A stretch of DNA of 64,000 nt from Phycisphaerales bacterium (GTDB lineage: Bacteria > Planctomycetota > Phycisphaerae > Phycisphaerales > UBA1924). Made by a program: the position numbers and the translations under genes. Positions 51,254-59,815 of the stretch are shown here, one piece after another. A model generated the notes under the pieces. That model made no database searches. It saw only the letters and a program-made list of their open reading frames with translations, and was not told the origin of the DNA. Positions within the stretch are counted from its first letter, which is position 1, and each line of letters starts with the position of its first letter. Location of the stretch: NCBI GenBank assembly GCA_029260315.1, contig JAJDDM010000033.1, positions 1 through 64,000 of the forward strand, in the 5' to 3' direction.

Positions 51254-52342
51254 TCAGCCGTCGGTGGAGGCGTGGCGCTTGGCGACGCCGGGGTCGGCGT
51301 TGATGATCTGCTCGAGCAGCTCGGTGGTGAGGGGCTCTTCCTTGCTGCCGGGGAAGCCCTGCCAGCGGACGACGCCGTCGGTGGAGACGACCATGACGTG
51401 GGGGATGCCCTTGACGCCGAGTTGGCCCTTGGTGCGTCCCTGGGTGTCGATGGCCATGGAGTAATCGACGTCGTTGCTGCTCAGGAAGGACTTGACCTTC
51501 TTGGGATCCTCGTCGCTGATGCCGACGATGACGAGCTGATCGGCGAACTCTGCCTGCCACTCGTTGAGCTCGGGGATGAGCTTGCGGCATGGGCCGCACC
51601 AGGTCGCCCAGAAGTCGATCAGCATGACCTTGCCCTCGGTGGCGGGCTTGTCGGTGAGCCAGGTCTCGGTGACCAGCTCGGGGGCCTTCTTGCCGCGATA
51701 GTCATTCTCGGCGTAGAGCTCCTTCCGGACGGGCTTGGGAAAGCTCGCCGTGGAGATCGAGCTCTTGGACGTCGGGGCCGGACCGGGCTCTGCGAGCAGG
51801 GCCTTGACGATCTCATCGAGCTTGTCGCGGTTGGCGTAGGCGACGCGCATGACGCCGGCCTTGTCGATGATGAAGTACGAGGGGATGTACTTGACGCCGA
51901 GCTTGGTGGAGAGCTTGCGCTCGGCGTCGGCGGCGAAGGCGTAGGGGAGCTTCTTCTCCTTGACGTAGCCGGCCATCTTGTCGACGCCGGTCGCGGAGTG
52001 GACGCCGAGGATCACCAGGCCGTCGTCCTTGTACTTGTTGTGCATCTCGACGAGGTGTGGGATGCCGGCGATGCAGGGGCCGCACCATGTGGCCCAGAGG
52101 TCGAGCACGACGACCTTGCCGCGCAGGTCTTCCCAGTTGCGGGCCTTGGTGTTGGTCCACTGGCTGAGCGCGTCGAGCTTGGGGGCGGGCTTGCCCTCGA
52201 GCTTGGCGCGGATCTCGTTGTTGGAGGGGATCGAGGTATCGCGCCACTCTGGCAGAATCTCGGCCTTCTGGGCGAGGGTCGGCGCGGCGAGGGTGGCACC
52301 CGCGACTGCGGCGGCGAGGACGGCGGCGAGGCGGTGTTTCAT
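51254..52342 (-). CDS. Exported protein with two TlpA-like thioredoxin domains
   Basis: 362 residues. Signal peptide MKHRLAAVLAAAVAGATLAAPTLAQ. Two thioredoxin-fold domains, each with the same active site: VVVLDLWATWCGPCIAGIP near residue 80 and VMLIDFWATWCGPCRKLIP near residue 255. After each comes a cis-Pro loop (IPSYFIIDKAG; IPHVMVVSTDG). They look like TlpA/ResA reductases in tandem, probably reducing or exchanging disulfides in periplasmic proteins. ATG 52342 is chosen; the frame is open far upstream. Both CxxC sites are intact. Confidence 0.92.
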   Translation of the reverse strand: MKHRLAAVLAAAVAGATLAAPTLAQKAEILPEWRDTSIPSNNEIRAKLEGKPAPKLDALSQWTNTKARNWEDLRGKVVVLDLWATWCGPCIAGIPHLVEMHNKYKDDGLVILGVHSATGVDKMAGYVKEKKLPYAFAADAERKLSTKLGVKYIPSYFIIDKAGVMRVAYANRDKLDEIVKALLAEPGPAPTSKSSISTASFPKPVRKELYAENDYRGKKAPELVTETWLTDKPATEGKVMLIDFWATWCGPCRKLIPELNEWQAEFADQLVIVGISDEDPKKVKSFLSSNDVDYSMAIDTQGRTKGQLGVKGIPHVMVVSTDGVVRWQGFPGSKEEPLTTELLEQIINADPGVAKRHASTDG

Positions 52343-52569
52343 GGCGACTCCTTGTGCTTGGTTCCTTCGTGGAGGATATCGACTTGTTGTGCCGCTGGGT
52401 GCGTGGTTTGTTCCCATCGCACATGCAATGCGGACGCTCCCGTGCGACATCGGACAACGTGTGTGGGGGCTGGGCCGCGTATCGCGGACGCCGCTGGGGA
52501 ACCGCGGGGGGGTCGGGGATATTCCGGCCCTCTCGCCCATCCGGCGGTAGCCCGCGGGAGGTATTGAAG

Positions 52570-54030
52570 ATGAGAAAGTCAGCAATAGGAGTCGTCGGGG
52601 GAGTGTCGGTCATCGCCGGTGTGTGCGGAGGCCAGCCGCTGGATAATCCGATTCCGGACCCGATCGTGCATGGCGACATCGCGATCGAGTTGGAGTTGAT
52701 CGCCGGCGGGATGGCCGCGCCGAATCTCGTGACCCACGCGCGCGACGGGTCGGGGCGGCTGTTCATCGTGGATCAGGCGGGGCAGGTGCGGATCCATCAG
52801 AACGGCGGGCTGCTGGATACGCCCTTCCTGGACGTGGGCGACCGGCTGGTGAAGCTGGGCGTGTTCGGGACGCAGGATCCGTTCAGCGATTTCGACGAGC
52901 GGGGGCTGCTCGGGCTGGCGTTCCATCCGCAGTTCGACGTGCCGGACACGCCGGGGTTCGGCAAGCTCTATACCTACACGTCCGAGCCGGTGAGCGGCAG
53001 GGCGGACTTTACTGTCGAGATCCCCGACGGGCGATCGTTCGATCATCAGAGCGTGGTCAGCGAGTGGCGGATCGATGGCGGAAACGCCAACGTCGTGGAC
53101 CCGGGCTCGCGACGCGAGATCATGCGGATCGACCAGCCGCAGTTCAACCACAACGCCGGGATGATCGAGTTCGGGCCCGACGGGCAGCTCTATATCGCCC
53201 TCGGCGACGGCGGCGGGGCCGACGACACCGACGGGCAGGAATTCTTCGGTGAGCCGCTGGTTGGGCACGGCAAAGACGGCAACGGGCAGAACATCAACAA
53301 CGTGCTCGGCTCGATGCTGCGGATCGATCCACTCGGCAATAACTCGGCGAACGGGCAGTACGGCGTGCCGGGGGACAACCCGTTCGTGAACGGCGAGGGC
53401 GTGGACGAGATCTGGGCCTCGGGGCTGCGCAACCCGTTTCGGTTCAGCTTCGATCGCGACACGGGGGATCTGCTTCTCGCCGACGTCGGGCAGAACGACA
53501 TCGAGGAGATCAACCGCATCAGCAAGGGTGGGCAGAACTTCGGCTGGAAGCTGATGGAGGGCTCGTTCCTGTTCAACGCCAACGGCAACGACGACGGGTT
53601 CGTGGAAGAGGACGACGGGCGATTCCCCGATCTGGTCCGCCCCATCGGCGAATACGACCACGACGAGGGGCTGAGCGTCATCGGCGGGTTCACCTATCGC
53701 GGCAGCGCCATCCCCGAACTCCAGGGCATGCACGTCTTCGGCGACTTCTCGACCGACTTCTTCAGCCCCGGCGGGCGGCTGTTCTACATGGACCCCGCGA
53801 CCGGCGAGATCAACGAGCTCATGCTCGGGCTGGACAACCGCGAGCTCGGGCTGTTCATCAAGGGTTTCGGCGAGGATGAGAACGGCGAGCTGTACCTCGC
53901 CGCGGGAACCAATCTCGGGCCGTTCGAGGACTTCGGCGAGGTCTATCGGATCGTGGTGGTCCCGACGCCGGGCGGGATCGCGTTGCTCGCTCTCGGCGGG
54001 CTGGTCGCGGTGCGTCGGCGTCGGGCGTAG
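52570..54030 (+). CDS. Exported sugar-dehydrogenase-like beta propeller with PEP-CTERM-like tail
   Basis: 486 residues. Signal peptide MRKSAIGVVGGVSVIAGVCGG. The body is a glucose/sorbosone dehydrogenase-like propeller: VTHARDGSGRLFIVDQAGQVRI, ERGLLGLAFHPQF, FNHNAGMIEFGPDGQLYIALGDGG, MLRIDPLG, WASGLRNPFRFSFDRDTGDLLLADVGQNDIEEIN. The C-terminus VPTPGGIALLALGGLVAVRRRRA is a PEP-CTERM-like sorting signal (VPTP in place of VPEP, hydrophobic helix, Arg cluster) recognised by exosortases. PQQ dependence is a family inference. ATG 52570. Confidence 0.9.
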   Translation: MRKSAIGVVGGVSVIAGVCGGQPLDNPIPDPIVHGDIAIELELIAGGMAAPNLVTHARDGSGRLFIVDQAGQVRIHQNGGLLDTPFLDVGDRLVKLGVFGTQDPFSDFDERGLLGLAFHPQFDVPDTPGFGKLYTYTSEPVSGRADFTVEIPDGRSFDHQSVVSEWRIDGGNANVVDPGSRREIMRIDQPQFNHNAGMIEFGPDGQLYIALGDGGGADDTDGQEFFGEPLVGHGKDGNGQNINNVLGSMLRIDPLGNNSANGQYGVPGDNPFVNGEGVDEIWASGLRNPFRFSFDRDTGDLLLADVGQNDIEEINRISKGGQNFGWKLMEGSFLFNANGNDDGFVEEDDGRFPDLVRPIGEYDHDEGLSVIGGFTYRGSAIPELQGMHVFGDFSTDFFSPGGRLFYMDPATGEINELMLGLDNRELGLFIKGFGEDENGELYLAAGTNLGPFEDFGEVYRIVVVPTPGGIALLALGGLVAVRRRRA

Positions 54031-54123
54031 GAGCCGCACATCTTTCAGTCCCCCCCCGGCTCCGTCGTGCTCATCGTGAGTGCGGCGGAGCTTTTTCCAT
54101 TTTGTTCGGTATCTCATGCAGCA

Positions 54124-54166
54124 AAAAGGGGCGGTTGGTCACAAAAAGGGCGGCTGGTCATAAAAA
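54124..54166 (+). repeat. Short direct repeat in AT-rich leader
   Basis: AAAAAGGG(G)CGG(T/C)TGGTCA occurs twice in a row, followed by TAAAAACCGATATTT. This is one of the few AT-rich spots, upstream of the His-rich protein gene at 54301, and may belong to its promoter or leader; no -35/-10 pair is obvious. Confidence 0.45.
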
Positions 54167-54300
54167 CCGATATTTCCTCTGGGATTCGGGAAGAGCGGAG
54201 CTTCCCGCTATGTTGGTGAATACGAACTTCGCTCGCGGACGTATGGCATAGCGGATGTGGATCGGGGGGGCGCACTCGCGAAAGAGAAAGGAAGTCGCAG

Positions 54301-55212
54301 ATGGCGGTTTCACGAACACTCGTAGCGTTGAGCGCGATCGGGGTCCTGGCAGCGGCCGCCGGCGCGGCGGGCCCGCACGGCAGCCGGTCGCACGGAACGA
54401 GCGCCGGGCACCACGGTGGAGGGCACTCCAGCGTGGGGCACCATCGCGGCTCGGGCGTCCACGGGGGCGTCTCGATCCACTTCGGCGGGCACCACGGGAA
54501 CAGCCACTATTCCTACTCCGGCAGGCATCACGGCGGCAGCCACTACTACTCGTCAGGCGTGCATTACTCCTCGGGCGGGCATTACTCCTCGGGCGGGCAT
54601 TACCGCGCACCGGTCCGCAAGCATGTGACGGTGCATGAGCACCGTCCGGTGTACCAGGAAACGTATGTGTATCGCAGGCCGGCGTCGTATCAGCCGTCGC
54701 GCGTCGTGAAGGTGTACGACGACGGGTATGACCGCGGATATTCTCGGGCGACGATCGAGCAGGCATGGGACCAGCTCGGGCGCGGAGATTCGCGTGGTGC
54801 GTTGCGCTCGTTCGGCACGCTCGCCGAGGCGTCGCCGTACAAGGCGATGCCGAAGGTCGGGTACGCGTTGGCGATCGCCGAACGAGGTGATCTGCAGGGA
54901 GCGATCGTGGCGATGCGCCGGGCGTTCGCGGCGGACGCCGAGGCGATCCACTACTTCCCGCGCGATGAGCGGCTGCTGGCCCTGGCCCAGAGCCTGGAGA
55001 ATCGGTACATCGAGCTGAGCGAGGCGGCGTACACGAATCCGGATTATCACTTCATGATCGGGGCGCTGGCGTTCCTGCGGCACGACATGGAGCGGGCGCA
55101 CGTCGCGGTGAGCAAGGCCGAGGACCATCGGGACCGCTCGAAGGGAACGCGCGAGCTGCGGCGGGTCGTCGAGACCTACCGCGAGGAATACTCGGGCAAG
55201 GACGGGTATTGA
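54301..55212 (+). CDS. Exported His/Gly/Ser-rich protein of unknown function
   Basis: 303 residues. Signal peptide MAVSRTLVALSAIGVLAAAAGAAG. Residues 25-105 are low complexity and rich in His, Gly, Ser and Tyr (GGHHGNSHYSYSGRHHGGSHYYSSGVHYSSGGHYSSGGHY), with an 18-base tandem repeat at 54549-54603; this may bind metals. From about 140 a helical region (ATIEQAWDQLGRGDSRGALRSFGTLAEASPYKAMPKVGYALAIAERGDLQGAIVAMRRAFAADAEAIHYFP) resembles TPR-like helices. No family recognised. The gene follows the PEP-CTERM protein after 270 bases. Confidence 0.75.
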   Translation: MAVSRTLVALSAIGVLAAAAGAAGPHGSRSHGTSAGHHGGGHSSVGHHRGSGVHGGVSIHFGGHHGNSHYSYSGRHHGGSHYYSSGVHYSSGGHYSSGGHYRAPVRKHVTVHEHRPVYQETYVYRRPASYQPSRVVKVYDDGYDRGYSRATIEQAWDQLGRGDSRGALRSFGTLAEASPYKAMPKVGYALAIAERGDLQGAIVAMRRAFAADAEAIHYFPRDERLLALAQSLENRYIELSEAAYTNPDYHFMIGALAFLRHDMERAHVAVSKAEDHRDRSKGTRELRRVVETYREEYSGKDGY

Positions 55213-55482
55213 TGACGCCGGCGCGAGCGGAGCGCTCGCGCGAGTGAGCCCTCGAATGGCGCGGCCGGCCGCTGGTGGCTGGTCGCGCCTTGTCTATCGG
55301 GTCGCAGCGCCTGGGTGGGCGAGGATCCTTACCTAGATTGCCCGCGCGCCAAATCCCGATGGCCGGCGTTGGTTTTCGGCGCGACGAGCTGGCGGCATCG
55401 TTGGGTGAATTCTCTCTTTGGGTCGGACGTGCGGGTGTGACCCCATGCCCAAGGTGAGAGCCAACCCAAGAGGAGAACCGCC

Positions 55483-56388
55483 ATGCGTGACGCACGAACC
55501 ACGAACCCCACGCGATTCCTGTTTGCCGGTGTGATCGCCGCGTGCGGCCTGGGCACGGCGGTGCATGCCCAGGAGAGCGGATTCGACAACCCCTACGACA
55601 CCCAGCCGATCTTCAACGTCAAGACAGACGGCCCGCGTGGCGACACGATCTTCCGCAGCGCCGACTTCGGCGACCGGGTGCCGTACACCAAGTACATCTT
55701 CGCGTCGGGCGTGCGAGACTTCTCGTTCCGCGGCAGGCCAGGCGCGACGCGCGTGGTCGCGGGGCCGGACACGACGACCGACGGCATCGTCCGCCATCGA
55801 CTGGGCAACGCCGACGGGGACAACGGCGACGTGTCGGGTGAGGACATGGACGCGTTCAACGACGCGATCCTGCGCGTGTTCCAGAACACGAACCTGAACA
55901 ACTTTCTGGACAACAACGGCTCGAGCCCGGAGTGGAGCTTCGTGATCGATCTGGAGCGTCCGCTGGTGGACAACGAGGCGGGCCCGGACCACGTCGGCGA
56001 GATCCTGTTCTTCGAGCGCGGGGCGAATACGGCCAACAGCTTCGTGGTGATCGAGGCGCTGGACGACGACGATGACGTGATCGGGACACCGTTTCTCGTG
56101 CATCCGGATGAGCCCGTGAACATGCGCCCGCCCGCGTACGTCGGCGTGTTCCGCGACGATCTCAGCTACGCCGATCGGTACCAGGAGATGGGCGCGGTCT
56201 CGGTCGATCTGACCCGCCTGGGTGTCGCGTCGGTGCAGCACCTTCGGGTCAAGCGGGCAACGATCGGCGAGAACGGCCTGACCAGCGAGATGGTCGGCGC
56301 GATGGGGCGCGACCTGAACCCGGACTTCAAGCTGCTGTTCGTCGAGACCGACAACGTCGAGCTGCCGGCGTGGGTCATCGGCGACTGA
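55483..56388 (+). CDS. Exported protein of unknown function
   Basis: 301 residues. Signal peptide RFLFAGVIAACGLGTAVHAQ. The mature part is beta-rich and acidic (RGDTIFRSADFGDRVPYTKYIFASGVRDFSFRG, NNGSSPEWSFVIDLERPLVDNEAGPDHVGEILFFERGANTANSFVVIEALDDDDDVIG). An NADGDNGDVSGEDMDAF segment looks like a single EF-hand or dockerin-type calcium loop. It resembles surface-anchored proteins without a visible C-terminal sorting tail. AGAGGAG is well placed before ATG 55483. Confidence 0.75.
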   Translation: MRDARTTNPTRFLFAGVIAACGLGTAVHAQESGFDNPYDTQPIFNVKTDGPRGDTIFRSADFGDRVPYTKYIFASGVRDFSFRGRPGATRVVAGPDTTTDGIVRHRLGNADGDNGDVSGEDMDAFNDAILRVFQNTNLNNFLDNNGSSPEWSFVIDLERPLVDNEAGPDHVGEILFFERGANTANSFVVIEALDDDDDVIGTPFLVHPDEPVNMRPPAYVGVFRDDLSYADRYQEMGAVSVDLTRLGVASVQHLRVKRATIGENGLTSEMVGAMGRDLNPDFKLLFVETDNVELPAWVIGD

Positions 56389-56460
56389 ACGCGACTGTCA
56401 ATACGAGCCAGCGCGCCCGGCGGCCCGTCCGCCGGGTGTTTCTTGCGCTGACGGAGCGGG

Positions 56461-57009
56461 TCAGGCGCTGGAGCGGTCGATGACGCGGTAGGACTCGCGC
56501 TCGCCCCGCCCGCGGACGGGGTAGTCCTTGCGCAAGGGGTGCGCGGGGAAAGACTCCCATGTGAGGATGCGCCGGAGGTCGGGGTGGTTCTTGAAGCGGA
56601 TGCCGAACATGTCGAAGACCTCGCGCTCGGTCCATTCGGCACCCGCCCAGAGGTCGGTCACGGAATCGAGCTCGAGGGCCGGGTCGGCGTCGGCGCCCTC
56701 GGTTGAGATCGAGGGATCGAGGAAGACCTTGACGGCGAAGCGGTCGTTGCGCTCGGTCGATTCCAGGAGGTAGACGACGGCGAAGCGACCGGCGGTCTTG
56801 GCGGGGTAGTTCAGGTAATCCACGCCGACGACGTCGGAGAGGAAGTCGAACGAGAGTCGGTCGTCGGTCTTGAGGAATCTCAGAAGTTCGTGGGCGTCGG
56901 CGGGAGAAACGATGAGCGTCGAGCGGTTGCGGAACTCAGTGCCGGCGAGGCGCGCGCCCGGGAAACGCTCCTTGAGAATTGCGAACGCGGGATGGTCCAG
57001 TGTCGGCAT
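56461..57009 (-). CDS. nuoC: NADH-quinone oxidoreductase subunit C
   Basis: 182 residues. Complex I 30-kDa subunit on the cytoplasmic peripheral arm. Seen: LSFDFLSDVVGVDYLNYP, FAVVYLLESTERNDRFAVKVFL and the signature WTEREVFDMFGIRFKNHPDLRRILTWESFPAHPLRKDYPV. Normal length. No other nuo gene lies within this window on either side, although the gene is not cut by the edge, so either nuo genes are scattered in this genome or this is a single stand-alone copy. ATG 57009. Confidence 0.95.
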   Translation of the reverse strand: MPTLDHPAFAILKERFPGARLAGTEFRNRSTLIVSPADAHELLRFLKTDDRLSFDFLSDVVGVDYLNYPAKTAGRFAVVYLLESTERNDRFAVKVFLDPSISTEGADADPALELDSVTDLWAGAEWTEREVFDMFGIRFKNHPDLRRILTWESFPAHPLRKDYPVRGRGERESYRVIDRSSA

Positions 57010-57066
57010 CGGCTCTCTCTCGTCAAAGAATCGAGCATGGAATCGAGGGAAAAGTGGGACCGAAGG

Positions 57067-57798
57067 TTAGCGCGCCGCGTGGAGCCCGGCGGGGCGGAGC
57101 ACGCCGAGCTGGCGGGCCAGGCCAGCCTCGCGCAGCACGATCGGCTTGGCGGCAGACAGGGCACGCTCGGCGAGATAGATGAGATGGCAAGACTCGAGCT
57201 CGCCCTCGTGTACCGGCGTCGGCAGCAGATCGTCACCCCGCCGGCGGGCGTTGCGGAGCAGGACCATCGGGACGCGCGGGTGGTCGATCAGGGCGTCGGC
57301 GATGCGGGTGAGATGGTCCTCGGCGCAGGAGAGCATGTCGGGCGTGAGCATCGCGATGGGGTCCAGGGCGATGTCGATGGGCTCGTTGTCGTGGGTGTCG
57401 AGGAAGGCGAGGCAGGCGTGAGGGTCGCTCAGGATCTGACGAGCGTGGGGGCGGAGGGCGAGGCGCCCGCCGCGGACCCGGGCCTCCTGAGCGAGCCAGG
57501 GGGCGATCTCGTCGAGGCGGACTCTGCCCTCTCCCATCCAGACGCGCGGGTCCTCGGGATAGACCTCATCGCGGGCCGGGGCGTTCTCGGGCAGCCAGCC
57601 GGAGTGAGTGACGAGCCAGTTGGGCAGGTCCATCGCGGGCAGTGCCGGCACGGCCCCGGCGAGGATGTTGAGCGAGGGGGCGAGGGCCAGGGGGTGCTGG
57701 ATCTGCCCGTCGATGCTCACGATCGCGCGATCGGCCCAGGGGCCGGTGAGGTAGTCGAGGCCGGCAGCGACGGGTTGGCGGATCGCGTAGAGAGCCAC
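57067..57798 (-). CDS. Possible xylose-isomerase-like TIM-barrel protein
   Basis: 243 residues, no firm family. Beta-alpha patterning such as GRLALRPHARQILSDPHACLAFLDTHDNEPIDIALDPIAMLTPDMLSCAEDHLTRIADALIDHPRVPMVLLRNA is reminiscent of the AP-endonuclease-2 / sugar-phosphate isomerase fold. No signal peptide. The gene lies upstream of nuoC on the same strand, with 57 bases between them; a shared transcript is possible but no functional link is known. Confidence 0.6.
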   Translation of the reverse strand: MALYAIRQPVAAGLDYLTGPWADRAIVSIDGQIQHPLALAPSLNILAGAVPALPAMDLPNWLVTHSGWLPENAPARDEVYPEDPRVWMGEGRVRLDEIAPWLAQEARVRGGRLALRPHARQILSDPHACLAFLDTHDNEPIDIALDPIAMLTPDMLSCAEDHLTRIADALIDHPRVPMVLLRNARRRGDDLLPTPVHEGELESCHLIYLAERALSAAKPIVLREAGLARQLGVLRPAGLHAAR

Positions 57799-57946
57799 GG
57801 GTCTCAGGTTATCACCCCCGGGCGGCGCAGGCCATGCGCCGATCGCTGGCGACAGGGGCGGGAGGTGGTGGGCGAGGGGCGTGGATGTCGATAGCGGCGG
57901 GCCCGGGGTTGGGCGTGTGGCTCAGCCCGCGGGGAAGCTGGAACGG

Positions 57947-58222
57947 ATGCCGGAGCAGTTGATGTCCCTACCCACGCCCGTCGTGGGGATGCCGGAGCGC
58001 GTCTCGAGTTGCACACGCCGATTGACCCGGGAGCAGGTCGTCGATCGGATCATGGCTTTGAACACGTCGATCAGCGTGTCATTCCTGGAGGGGTTTTGCG
58101 AGCGGACGCTGTGGAGCTATCTGCGGCGGTTGGATGGACTCAGCGAGCCCCGCGGCAGACGAGCGGCATGGAAGCGTGAGGGGGATACGCCTGCGATCGT
58201 GACGAGGCGGCGGCGGGTGTGA
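57947..58222 (+). CDS. Small protein with a conserved helical motif
   Basis: 91 residues from ATG 57947 (GTG 57881 is possible). The core LTREQVVDRIMALNTSISVSFLEGFCERTLWSYLRRLDGL looks like two helices with the order ..RI..LN.S.S..FL..F....L..YL..L, a pattern I associate with small planctomycete proteins, though I cannot name a family. The tail is Arg-rich. Soluble; function unknown. Confidence 0.5.
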   Translation: MPEQLMSLPTPVVGMPERVSSCTRRLTREQVVDRIMALNTSISVSFLEGFCERTLWSYLRRLDGLSEPRGRRAAWKREGDTPAIVTRRRRV

Positions 58223-58317
58223 AGCGCCGTCCCTTGCTCGCCACGGAGCAATGAGGGCTGGTAGATAGCGAAGGAGGAGGAGACGCCCTCCCTCACGGTC
58301 AGGCCTGTGATGGGCGC

Positions 58318-58507
58318 GGTGCCGTGCCACCGAGATGGCCGGCTCTGCGGCCTTCTCGGTGCTACTTCCCTGCCTGACGCTGTGCCCCGTCCAACCGCAC
58401 CTGTTGCTCGAAAGTCCACGCCCTTGCGCGCCACCGGGACGGTCATGGGCAACCTGACGAGGGTATGAGTGAAGCACCGAGATCGCAGAGCCGATCTCGG
58501 TGGCACG
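58318..58507. repeat. Inverted pair of palindromic repeats
   Basis: GTGCCACCGAGATGGCCGGC... at about 58322-58362 and AGCACCGAGATCGCAGAGCC...GGTGGCAC at about 58471-58506 are two related hairpin units in opposite orientation, with GTGCCAC ends, about 110 bases apart. They belong to the same loose family as 46585 and 48015. The gap 58223-58517 has no gene besides these. Confidence 0.7.
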
Positions 58508-58517
58508 GTGCGGCAGG

Positions 58518-59141
58518 CTATCTGCCGAACCAGCGGAGGCGCCAGTTGCCTCGTTCCATGACCATGTCGAAGTGGGTGTAGCGCAGGTCGCGTGCGGCGA
58601 GGCCGGAGACGCCGAGGCGGACGAGGTTCTTGCCGTCGATCGTGCCGAGCTTCTGCCAGACGACGCCTGGGGTGTGCTCGCCCTGGGGCATCTGGTCGAA
58701 GAGTTTCAGAACGTGCCGCTCGTCTTTCTTGAGCAAGTCGAAGGCCTCGGCGGGATCCTTGCCGCGCGAGACGAACTCGGCGCGGGTGACACTGGAGAGA
58801 ACCTGCTCGGCGAAGAGGCCGCGTTCATTGTTCTGAAGCGTCGTGTAGATGTGGGCCATGAGCTGTCGGCCGGAGCGGGCGTAGAGGGTGATGGCGCCGT
58901 CGGCCGCTTCCTGGCGGATGCCGCCCTCGGGGGCGGCGGCGGGGTCGGGGAAGTTGAATCGCCGGTCTGCGGGGACGCCGAACCCGCCGGTCGCGCCCGG
59001 CAGCCCGGCGAGGGGCTGGTTGGCACGGACGATGCGTTCCTGGGTGCAGGCCGAGAGGGAGACGAACAGAATCCCAATACAGTGAGTGATGCTGCGCGCG
59101 GTCACGGGGGACTCTATGGGCCGCGCGTGGGCGTCGCGCAT
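58518..59141 (-). CDS. Lipoprotein of unknown function
   Basis: 207 residues from ATG 59141. A GTG at 59105 would give MTARSITHCIGILFVSLSAC, an ideal lipoprotein signal (LSAC), and may be the true start. The mature part contains GGIRQEAADGAITLYARSGRQLMAHIYTTLQNNERGLFAEQVLSS and ends with HFDMVMERGNWRLRWFGR, which has the look of a nuclear-transport-factor-like or small periplasmic domain, not assignable. Divergent from the next gene. Confidence 0.75.
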   Translation of the reverse strand: MRDAHARPIESPVTARSITHCIGILFVSLSACTQERIVRANQPLAGLPGATGGFGVPADRRFNFPDPAAAPEGGIRQEAADGAITLYARSGRQLMAHIYTTLQNNERGLFAEQVLSSVTRAEFVSRGKDPAEAFDLLKKDERHVLKLFDQMPQGEHTPGVVWQKLGTIDGKNLVRLGVSGLAARDLRYTHFDMVMERGNWRLRWFGR

Positions 59142-59173
59142 GGGGGGCGTTGCTCGATTAGGATGGCGGCGAT

Positions 59174-59815
59174 ATGAGTGAGACCGACGGCGAGAATGTG
59201 GCGAAGCGGAACGAGGGCCCGGGACGCAAGCCCGCGGAGAAGCCGCGCGAGTCATCGGGGAAGTCGCGCAAACGCTCGGGGGGTTCGCGCGAGCCCTCGG
59301 GCAAAGAGACCTCCTCGCGCTTCGGCGACGCGTTCTTCGCTGTCCAGAAGTTCATCGTCGGGCGGGCGTGGAGCCTGCTGCTGCTGGTGCTGATCGGCGA
59401 GATCGGCGGGTTTCTCATCCACAAGAACTGGGAGAGCGTCTCGCAGGCGAGCGGGCGGAACATCGTGCAGGTCGTCCTGCTCGTGCTCGGTCTGATCGCG
59501 TTCTGGATCGCGCCCGGGCGGGCGGGGTTCATGCGGCGGCTGTGCTTCCTGCTGGTGTTCGCCGGGGGCGTGCTGGTCGCGCTGACGTGGGGGGTCGAGG
59601 TGCTCGACGGACGGGCGTTGAAGATCGGCCATCTGGAAGCAGTGCAGACGACCTGGCTCGGCGAGCTTGGGCTCATGTGGCTGATGTTCGGCGTGTTTCT
59701 CGCGCTGCTGATGTACGGCGGGCGGTTCGTGTTCAGCAAGTGGCGGGAGACGCCGGACGCGGCGGCGCGCCGGGCGGGGAAGCGGTCGCAGGGGGATGAC
59801 TCGCCGAGGGGTTAG
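59174..59815 (+). CDS. Multi-span membrane protein of unknown function
   Basis: 213 residues. A basic, Ser-rich N-terminus of about 50 residues (RKPAEKPRESSGKSRKRSGG) precedes four membrane segments (SLLLLVLIGEIGGFLI; IVQVVLLVLGLIAFWIA; LCFLLVFAGGVLVALTW; LGLMWLMFGVFLALLMYGG) and a basic tail. No family recognised. It converges on scpA, the stop codons overlapping by a few bases. Confidence 0.7.
   Translation: MSETDGENVAKRNEGPGRKPAEKPRESSGKSRKRSGGSREPSGKETSSRFGDAFFAVQKFIVGRAWSLLLLVLIGEIGGFLIHKNWESVSQASGRNIVQVVLLVLGLIAFWIAPGRAGFMRRLCFLLVFAGGVLVALTWGVEVLDGRALKIGHLEAVQTTWLGELGLMWLMFGVFLALLMYGGRFVFSKWRETPDAAARRAGKRSQGDDSPRG

Noticed and set aside
55275-55457. 60-codon frame between the His-rich protein and the next exported protein
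   Set aside because: No ribosome binding site, composition not protein-like; it overlaps the leader region of the next gene.
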